Below, one piece after another: positions 1 to 4,781 of a stretch of DNA of 9,187 nucleotides. Source of the DNA: Clostridiaceae bacterium (GTDB lineage Bacteria > Bacillota_A > Clostridia > Acetivibrionales > Acetivibrionaceae); NCBI GenBank assembly GCA_012513545.1, contig JAAZCB010000760.1:1-9187 (forward strand). The letters run 5' to 3'. The notes below the pieces were generated by a model. The model was given only the letters and a program-made list of their open reading frames with translations, made no database searches and was not told the DNA's origin. The position numbers and the translations under genes were made by a program. Position 1 is the first letter of the stretch. Every line of letters begins with the position of its first letter.

Positions 1-25
1 AAACTTAAGCCTGCACCTGAAAAAA

Positions 26-54
26 GAATAAAAAAAAAGCACTTTAAGTGCTTT
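26..54 (-). terminator. Intrinsic terminator, minus strand
   Basis: A perfect 9-bp inverted repeat, AAAGCACTT (36-44) and AAGTGCTTT (46-54), surrounds a single base. Read on the minus strand the hairpin is followed at once by a run of T (complement of the A run at 31-38) and then more T-rich sequence. On the plus strand nothing T-rich follows, so it should stop leftward transcripts. The pairing is seen directly. What transcript it ends is unclear, because the nearest recognisable minus-strand gene already has its own hairpin at 492-534. Confidence 0.6.
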
Positions 55-491
55 GGGTAAGGTGTATAAAAAGCAATGTTTAGATGGGTTTCCAAGCCAG
101 CATTTGCATAAACCAATTAATAAAGACATGAATTATGATATGAATTTATTAAAACATTCAATTTTTAATAAACATAAAGATGTTGAGGTAAGGGGAAGCG
201 TCAATGCTCCTGAGTATTGAGTATAAAGCGGTGTATAGTATACCGGAACCATAAAAGTTTGTCTGTCACTAAATTGGAATGCTGCATATTAGTAGTTCAA
301 AGTTGTTGCTCATAGTGTTGTATACTTCCCCTATTCCTCCAAGGCTTCCTCATAAAATCTATGAGTGGGAGGATAATTCAAAACCTTGTGTCAGGAAATA
401 ATTAAGTTTTCAATGCACATGACTGACTTACATATATAAGAATAACCTATTTTTTTAATTGGGAATAGTGCCAAAGGTAACGATTTTTACA
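55..491. other. Stretch without a recognisable gene
   Basis: I find no coding region I can support here. The longest open plus-strand frame runs from 32 to a TGA at 218-220, with a possible GTG start at 62 but no ribosome binding site and no familiar motif. There is a two-part potential hairpin: CCTCC (336-340) pairs with GGAGG (368-372), and CTCATA (349-354) pairs with TATGAG (360-365). A short palindrome, GTATA-G-TATAC, sits around 232-242. The stretch could be decayed DNA or encode a small untranslated RNA; nothing decides between these. Confidence 0.5.
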
Positions 492-534
492 TGACTAAAG
501 TCACCTTTTTTTAATAAAAAAGTGACTTTAGTCA
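492..534. terminator. Nested bidirectional hairpin/terminator
   Basis: TGACTAAAGTCAC (492-504) is the exact reverse complement of GTGACTTTAGTCA (522-534). The stem continues as T6 (506-511) pairing with A6 (516-521), with C505 bulged and a 4-base loop. Each arm is also self-complementary (GTGAC/GTCAC), and each small hairpin is followed by a T run in its own outgoing direction: T7 at 506-512 on plus, and T6 on minus (complement of 516-521). The site lies 15 bases past the stop codon of the DUF4255 gene, so its likely role is that gene's terminator. The 14-bp unit GTGACTTTAGTCAC could alternatively be a paired repressor operator. Confidence 0.6.
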
Positions 535-548
535 CGTATAGATAAAAA

Positions 549-1127
549 TTATAAACTGTTTTTCCTGAATAGAAAGTTCCTGTCCACAGTACTACTGGAC
601 GGTTTGGCTTTGGAAGAGTCAATAAATACAGGTGAAGCTGTGAAAAAGAGTGAGAGCCTGTTGGGTGTATTGGAATAAGCCCAGAATTTCAGTTTTCTAT
701 CAAAAGAGAGATTGTTAAGTTCAATTCTTACAGGTTCATTGGTTTCCCTTCCTGTGGAAGAAGTAGTTGAAACACCAAGGACCTGATTATCGTGAAGTAC
801 CTGTAGTACTCGTCCTAATATTTTTTGTTCGGCAGATGCTTTAGTCCGGAAATCAGAAAATGATTTTAAACTAAGCAAATAGTAAAGTGTGAGAGAAAGT
901 GGAGGATACTGCTTTTTTTCATAATCCATATTTATTAAATCAACCTGTTTGAAATATATGTTTTCTCTAATATCATAAAGATGGAGGGAAAGAAAATAAT
1001 CGCCTTCCTCAAATGGTGAACAAAGAAGTATGGTTTCCGGATTAGGTATCGGATCGGGACATAAGTTCTCTTTTAGTATTTTTAACAGCACATTCCCTAT
1101 ATCTGAAATAACAGAATAACCTGACAT
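549..1127 (-). CDS. DUF4255 / Pvc16-family contractile injection system cap protein (orphan)
   Basis: This gene encodes about 192 aa, the usual size for the DUF4255 (Pvc16 N-terminal) family. In extracellular contractile injection systems such as PVC and Afp, members of this family cap the end of the tail tube and sheath. Recognisable family features are the start YSVISDIGNVLLKIL (4-18), LSLHLYDIRENIYFK (46-60), PPLSLTLYYLLS (75-86), AEQKILGRVLQVLHDNQVLG (99-118) and LSLFFTASPVFIDSS (158-172). The C-terminal tail is short and low-complexity, ending FLFRKNSL. There is no signal peptide or membrane segment, so it is cytoplasmic. I chose ATG at 1127 because family members begin close to the YSVI motif. 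A GTG at 1145 is in frame and would add six residues; neither start has a strong ribosome binding site. No sheath, tube, baseplate or ATPase gene is in view, and a hairpin follows directly, so it appears monocistronic. Family assignment is firm; function as a working cap is inferred. Confidence 0.88.
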   Translation of the reverse strand: MSGYSVISDIGNVLLKILKENLCPDPIPNPETILLCSPFEEGDYFLSLHLYDIRENIYFKQVDLINMDYEKKQYPPLSLTLYYLLSLKSFSDFRTKASAEQKILGRVLQVLHDNQVLGVSTTSSTGRETNEPVRIELNNLSFDRKLKFWAYSNTPNRLSLFFTASPVFIDSSKAKPSSSTVDRNFLFRKNSL

Positions 1128-1131
1128 AACA

Positions 1132-1140
1132 TTATTCACA
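1132..1140 (+). promoter_or_regulatory. DnaA-box-like 9-mer in the DUF4255 leader
   Basis: TTATTCACA fits the relaxed DnaA-box consensus TTATNCACA. It lies between the predicted transcription start and the preferred ATG of the DUF4255 gene. One isolated 9-mer in AT-rich DNA could be chance; it gains weight from the cluster 150 bases away. Confidence 0.3.
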
Positions 1141-1169
1141 TCCACTTCTAAACATTATTATTTATTTTT

Positions 1170-1198
1170 ATTGTAGCATTTTTGTTATGATGTGGCAA
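1170..1198 (-). promoter_or_regulatory. SigA-type promoter for the DUF4255 gene
   Basis: On the minus strand, -35 TTGCCA (1193-1198) and -10 TACAAT (1170-1175) are separated by 17 bases, and the -10 is preceded by an extended TGC. Transcription would begin near 1163, leaving a leader of about 36 bases before the ATG at 1127. A TTATTCACA DnaA-box-like 9-mer (1132-1140) lies inside that leader, where a bound protein could block elongation. Confidence 0.55.
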
Positions 1199-1291
1199 TC
1201 AAAAAGGGTAATATCGTGCAAATATTATTATGTTTTGTAGAAATTTAAGTTAATCTGAATGGAGGAAAATACCATTAGCAAAACAACAGGT

Positions 1292-1351
1292 TTATCCACA
1301 GGAAAAATGAGCATATATAAGTTATTCACATATTTGTCCACATAATCCACA
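1292..1351 (+). promoter_or_regulatory. DnaA-box cluster
   Basis: Four same-orientation 9-mers match or nearly match the DnaA-box consensus TTATNCACA: TTATCCACA (1292-1300, perfect), TTATTCACA (1322-1330, matching the relaxed consensus), TTGTCCACA (1334-1342, one mismatch) and TAATCCACA (1343-1351, one mismatch). GTATGCACA (1358-1366) is a further one-mismatch copy. The last three core boxes are almost head to tail. An AT-rich block lies about 180 bases to the right. No dnaA or dnaN is in the window, so this is more likely a DnaA titration or regulatory site than the chromosomal origin. Matches are seen directly; binding is inferred. Confidence 0.55.
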
Positions 1352-1362
1352 GTTTTTGTATG

Positions 1363-1382
1363 CACAAAACACCTGTTTTGTG
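1363..1382. repeat. Perfect 9-bp inverted repeat, operator-like
   Basis: CACAAAACA and TGTTTTGTG are exact reverse complements separated by CC. The size and tight spacer suit a dimeric repressor operator. It directly follows the DnaA-box cluster and overlaps its weakest member. I do not recognise the regulator. Confidence 0.4.
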
Positions 1383-1668
1383 GGAAAATTGTGTGGCATC
1401 TGTGGAAGTATTAATTGGAAGTTAAAGTAATAATTTCTTATTTTATAAGTGCATACAAAATTAAATTTTGTTTTAGCATATATAATCTGCTTTGCAAAAT
1501 TTGGTGATTTCATAGCAGGATTTAATTTTTTTATGTAGAAATAATATATATAATATTTTTCTGGTCATTTAAGAGGGGACGTGTCTTTTTTGACAGCCGT
1601 AATTAAAATTTACGGTGTTATTATATCAAATGGGGGTGCTATTTTCTTAATAAATTTAATTAAGACAT

Positions 1669-1693
1669 GTTTCGGATAAATGTTTTGGGGTAA
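1669..1693 (+). promoter_or_regulatory. Sigma-B/F-like promoter for hpf
   Basis: GTTTCG (1669-1674) and GGGTAA (1688-1693) are separated by 13 bases and resemble the general-stress/forespore sigma consensus GTTTAA-N12 to 15-GGGTAT. GGGTAAAAT (1688-1696) also fits the sigma-F -10 pattern. Transcription would start near 1700, about 80 bases before the hpf start codon. B. subtilis hpf (yvyD) is known to be stress-sigma controlled. I see no good SigA promoter with proper spacing just upstream, although TATTAT (1696-1701) could act as a -10. Confidence 0.4.
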
Positions 1694-1782
1694 AATATTA
1701 TAGAAATAGAAGGACAAGTATTGCAGCATATTATTAAGATATATTCAATATTTGTCTATGACGGAAGGAGCTGTAGACATAT

Positions 1783-2319
1783 ATGAAAATCATAGTTAGC
1801 GGAAAAAATATTGAGGTTACTGAAGCCTTGCGAAGCAAAGTCGAAAAGAAAATTGGCAAGCTGGAGAAATACTTCCACAGCGAAATTGAGGCGCACGTGA
1901 CTATGAGCGTACAAAAGAGCAGGCAGATAGTGGAGGTTACAATTCCTTTCAGTGGTGGGGTGCTTAGAGCCGAAGAAAGAAACGGTGATATGTATGCTTC
2001 GATTGATAAAGTAATAGACAGTCTTGAGAGGCAGATTAGAAAGAATAAAACCAAACTGCAAAGAAAATTCCATGAAGGCGGATTTAAGGTTGAAAACATG
2101 CAGTTTGATGACCAGCCCGGGCTTGAGGAAGAACAAGAATACAATATAGTAAGGACAAAGAAATTTGCCATTAAGCCAATGGCTGTTGAAGAAGCAATTT
2201 TACAGATGAATCTTTTAGGACACGAGTTTTTTATGTTTTCAAATGCAGAAACTCTCGAATCTAATGTTGTTTATAGAAGGAAGGATGGGAATTACGGCTT
2301 AATTGAGCCTGAAGATTAA
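1783..2319 (+). CDS. hpf: Long-form ribosome hibernation promoting factor
   Basis: This 178-aa protein matches long HPF of Gram-positive bacteria, which binds the 30S subunit and pairs 70S ribosomes into inactive 100S dimers in stationary phase or stress. Residues 1-97 form the YfiA/RaiA-type ribosome-binding domain, starting MKIIVSGKNIEVTEALRSKV and containing the basic helix IRKNKTKLQRK (85-95). A charged linker spans about 98-119. Residues 121-178 form the dimerisation domain, with the characteristic KPMAVEEAILQMNLLGHEFF (131-150) and VVYRRKDGNYGLIEP (162-176). The start is fixed by GGAAGGAG (1763-1770), 12 bases before the ATG, and by family alignment. It is followed by a hairpin at 2379-2408 and is probably monocistronic. 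Upstream sequence suggests alternative-sigma control. Identification is secure. Confidence 0.96.
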   Translation: MKIIVSGKNIEVTEALRSKVEKKIGKLEKYFHSEIEAHVTMSVQKSRQIVEVTIPFSGGVLRAEERNGDMYASIDKVIDSLERQIRKNKTKLQRKFHEGGFKVENMQFDDQPGLEEEQEYNIVRTKKFAIKPMAVEEAILQMNLLGHEFFMFSNAETLESNVVYRRKDGNYGLIEPED

Positions 2320-2347
2320 CCTTTTCATTTTACACAGGAAATATTAT

Positions 2348-2376
2348 TTGTAATATGGAGTTTTTTTTACTATAAT
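2348..2376 (+). promoter_or_regulatory. SigA-type promoter for pcrA
   Basis: -35 TTGTAA (2348-2353) and a consensus -10 TATAAT (2371-2376) are spaced by 17 bases. The predicted start falls at about 2383, inside the left arm of the hairpin at 2379-2408. The pcrA leader would be about 70 bases. Confidence 0.6.
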
Positions 2377-2378
2377 AT

Positions 2379-2408
2379 AAATGCCGGGGCTCTTAAGTCT
2401 CGGCATTT
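2379..2408 (+). terminator. Stem-loop after hpf (terminator or pcrA leader element)
   Basis: AAATGCCG (2379-2386) pairs perfectly with CGGCATTT (2401-2408). Pairing continues inward through two G-U pairs to a 4-base loop, giving 13 bp. A broken T tract (GTTTGTTTTT, 2411-2420) follows. It is placed to terminate hpf, 60 bases after its stop, but the pcrA promoter lies just before it. It resembles the stem-loop at 6228-6268. Confidence 0.6.
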
Positions 2409-2455
2409 AAGTTTGTTTTTAAGTGGTTTAAGTTCATTTTTTGAGAGGTAGTTTT

Positions 2456-4654
2456 ATGGATTTGTTAGACGGTTTGAACAAAGAGCAAAAGGAAGCAGTA
2501 TTGCATGTGGATGGTCCTCTTCTCATTCTTGCGGGAGCAGGAAGCGGCAAAACCAGGGTGTTGACCCATAGGATTGCCCATTTGATTATTGACAAAAACG
2601 TATTTCCTGGAAGTATTCTGGCAATTACGTTTACAAATAAGGCTGCAAGGGAAATGAGAGAGAGAATAGACAAATTGGTAGGCGCGGGGAGCGATAGCAT
2701 ATGGGTAAGCACTTTCCACTCAATGTGCGTCAGGATTTTGAGGAGGGAAATTGATAGAATTGACTATGACAGAAGCTTTGTTATTTTTGATTATTCTGAC
2801 CAGCAGACTGTTGTGAAGGATTGCCTTAAGGAACTGAACCTGAATGAAAAGAATTTCCCGCCAAAATCTGTGCTTGAAATGATAGGTAAAGCCAAGGATG
2901 AACTTGTTACACCCGATATGTATACCAAAATGTACGCGTCGGATTTCAGAATGAGCAAGATAGCAAAAATATATGAGCTGTATCAAAGGAAGCTAAAACA
3001 GAATAACGCTCTGGATTTTGATGACATTATAATGCTTACAATCAGGCTTTTTGCGGACAACCCCGAGGTACTCAGGTTCTATCAAAAAAAGTTCAGGTAT
3101 ATCCTGGTGGATGAATACCAGGATACGAACACAGCCCAGTATTCCCTTATAAGCCTTCTGGCACAGGAACATCACAACCTCTGCGTTGTAGGGGATGATG
3201 ACCAGTCAATTTACGGCTGGAGGGGCGCAAATATAAGAAACATCCTTGATTTTGAAAAGGAATTTAAGGAAGCAAGGGTTATAAAGCTTGAAAGGAACTA
3301 CCGTTCAACCGGGACCATATTGAATGCCGCAAACAACGTAATTAAACATAACACAGGAAGGAAGAACAAGCGCCTCTGGACTGAAAAAGAGGGAGGAGAA
3401 AGGATTATATGCCGCGAATGTCAGAATGAGCACGAAGAGGCATACTATATTTCAAGTGAAATCAAAAGGCTTGCTTCAGTGGGCGGTAAACAGTATAAGG
3501 ATATTGCTATACTTTACAGGATAAATGCCATGTCACGTGTGCTTGAGGACATGCTTATGAAGGATGGTATAAGCTATAAAATATTTGGAGGACTCAAGTT
3601 CTACGACAGGAAAGAAATAAAGGATGTTATTGCATACCTTCGTTTAATTCAGAATCCTGCCGATAATATAAGTCTTAAGAGAATTATAAACGAGCCCAAA
3701 AGGGGCATTGGAAATACTACTGTTGAGACAGCTGAGAGAATTGCAAACTCAAAAGGGGTAAGCATATTCACTATAGTCTCCTCGGCTCAGGAGGTTCCGG
3801 AACTTGCAAGGGCGGCTTTAAAGCTTGAAAAGTTTGTTTCATTGATGAACAGTTTCCGTGTCCAGAAGGAATTTATGACAGCTTCTGAGATGATTAATGA
3901 AGTCATCGAGAGATCGGGAATAGTCAAAGCTTATGAGGAAGAGGATAGCCTTGAAGCACAGGCAAGGATTGAGAATATAAAGGAGCTTTTATCGGTTGCC
4001 CTGGAATTTGAAGCAAAAAATGAGGATAAGAGCCTCCAGGAGTTTTTAGCACATGTATCTCTTGTGTCGGATATTGATACCATGGACGAAGACAGTGATT
4101 ATGTAGCTCTTATGACCCTCCACAGTGCGAAAGGACTTGAATTTCCTGTTGTATTTATGGTGGGTATGGAAGAAGGTGTTTTTCCGGGTTACAGGTCGAT
4201 GTCAGACGAGAGTGAGCTTGAAGAAGAGCGAAGGCTTTGTTATGTAGGAATTACAAGGGCTGAGGAAAGCCTGTACATGACACATACTTTTTCCAGGACA
4301 CTATTTGGAAACACTAGTTATAACAGAGTATCCCGGTTTTTAAGAGAAGTTCCTCAGGAGCTCATGGATACTGGTGATGACAAGCCTGCTGCAAAGGTTG
4401 TTAGCGGTGAGACCCGCAAGGAAAAATTCAATCCTTCCGCGAGTTTTGCAGCAAGTGCTGTTGGGAAGGCGAAAAAAACTCCTGTTACAAACTCCTTAAA
4501 TATTGGAGATCGTGTAGAGCATAAGAAATTCGGAATAGGAGTCATTAGTTCCATTGAAAAGGAAAAGGATGATTACAAGATAGAAATTAACTTTGCAAAC
4601 GCTGGAATGAAGAGGCTTATGGCCTCGTTTGCCAATCTTGTAAAAGTGGAATAA
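2456..4654 (+). CDS. pcrA: ATP-dependent DNA helicase PcrA (UvrD/Rep, SF1A)
   Basis: This 732-aa 3'-5' DNA helicase is the Gram-positive counterpart of UvrD, acting in excision repair, rolling-circle replication, removal of RecA filaments and rescue of stalled RNA polymerase. All SF1A motifs are present: Q motif LNKEQKEAV (7-15), Walker A GAGSGKT (27-33), motif Ia around TFTNKAAREMRERI, motif II DEYQD (219-223), motif III GDDDQSIYGWRG (246-257), motif IV LERNYRST, motif V TLHSAKGLEF (554-563) and motif VI VGITRAEE (597-604). Residues 680-732, starting LNIGDRVEHKKFGIG, form the Tudor-like C-terminal module that contacts RNA polymerase. Length is normal. I chose the ATG at 2456 because GAGAGGT (2443-2449) makes a well-spaced ribosome binding site; an in-frame TTG at 2441 would lie on that site. 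It has its own promoter and terminator. No ligA follows, unlike many Firmicutes. Confidence 0.97.
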   Translation: MDLLDGLNKEQKEAVLHVDGPLLILAGAGSGKTRVLTHRIAHLIIDKNVFPGSILAITFTNKAAREMRERIDKLVGAGSDSIWVSTFHSMCVRILRREIDRIDYDRSFVIFDYSDQQTVVKDCLKELNLNEKNFPPKSVLEMIGKAKDELVTPDMYTKMYASDFRMSKIAKIYELYQRKLKQNNALDFDDIIMLTIRLFADNPEVLRFYQKKFRYILVDEYQDTNTAQYSLISLLAQEHHNLCVVGDDDQSIYGWRGANIRNILDFEKEFKEARVIKLERNYRSTGTILNAANNVIKHNTGRKNKRLWTEKEGGERIICRECQNEHEEAYYISSEIKRLASVGGKQYKDIAILYRINAMSRVLEDMLMKDGISYKIFGGLKFYDRKEIKDVIAYLRLIQNPADNISLKRIINEPKRGIGNTTVETAERIANSKGVSIFTIVSSAQEVPELARAALKLEKFVSLMNSFRVQKEFMTASEMINEVIERSGIVKAYEEEDSLEAQARIENIKELLSVALEFEAKNEDKSLQEFLAHVSLVSDIDTMDEDSDYVALMTLHSAKGLEFPVVFMVGMEEGVFPGYRSMSDESELEEERRLCYVGITRAEESLYMTHTFSRTLFGNTSYNRVSRFLREVPQELMDTGDDKPAAKVVSGETRKEKFNPSASFAASAVGKAKKTPVTNSLNIGDRVEHKKFGIGVISSIEKEKDDYKIEINFANAGMKRLMASFANLVKVE

Positions 4655-4672
4655 CATCATATAAAACTGTTT

Positions 4673-4708
4673 ATCCCGGTCAAAAATATTTGCCGGGATT
4701 TTTTATTT
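4673..4708 (+). terminator. Intrinsic terminator of pcrA
   Basis: ATCCCGG (4673-4679) pairs with CCGGGAT (4693-4699), and CAAA (4681-4684) with TTTG (4689-4692) across one bulged T, leaving a 4-base loop. A T6 run and then TTTT follow. It lies 19 bases past the pcrA stop codon and isolates the next gene. Confidence 0.85.
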
Positions 4709-4767
4709 TCCGGGAACCAAAATAAATTTTGCAGCGTCTATTATTATATAAACGAGATAAAGCACTT

Positions 4768-4774
4768 AAGGAGG
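4768..4774 (+). promoter_or_regulatory. Strong ribosome binding site of the SLH gene
   Basis: AAGGAGG is a full match to the anti-Shine-Dalgarno sequence, seven bases before the ATG at 4782, suggesting high translation. I see no SigA promoter with good spacing between the pcrA terminator and this site. TTGCAG (4729-4734) and TATTAT/TATAAA elements (4739-4752) are too close together. Confidence 0.8.
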
Positions 4775-4781
4775 AATTCAT

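Larger units (their letters stand above)
1199..1668. other. Long intergenic region between DUF4255 gene and hpf
   Basis: No gene is supported in this stretch. It contains the DnaA-box cluster (1292-1351), a perfect palindrome just after it (1363-1382), a second palindrome ACAAAATT-A-AATTTTGT (1455-1471), a very AT-rich block (about 1525-1560), a possible REP-like fragment (1573-1596) and a small hairpin CCGTAA/TTACGG (1597-1615). A 63-codon minus-strand frame at 1322-1513 has no ribosome binding site and runs through the DnaA boxes, so I do not call it. Confidence 0.6.

Noticed and set aside
62..220. Plus-strand open frame with possible GTG start
   Set aside because: No ribosome binding site, no recognisable motif, and its upstream part overlaps a clear minus-strand terminator; probably chance.
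1259..1345. 28-codon plus-strand frame (MEENTISKTTGLSTGK...)
   Set aside because: It is short, has no ribosome binding site upstream of the ATG, and the DnaA boxes explain the sequence better.
1322..1513. 63-codon minus-strand open frame ending in CGLCGQICE
   Set aside because: It has no ribosome binding site before its ATG and no known motif, and the frame runs through the DnaA-box cluster, whose TTATTCACA supplies the stop codon.
1132..1560. Chromosomal replication origin
   Set aside because: DnaA boxes and an AT-rich block are present, but no dnaA, dnaN, rpmH or other origin neighbours are in view, and hpf-pcrA is not origin context. Reported instead as a DnaA-box cluster.
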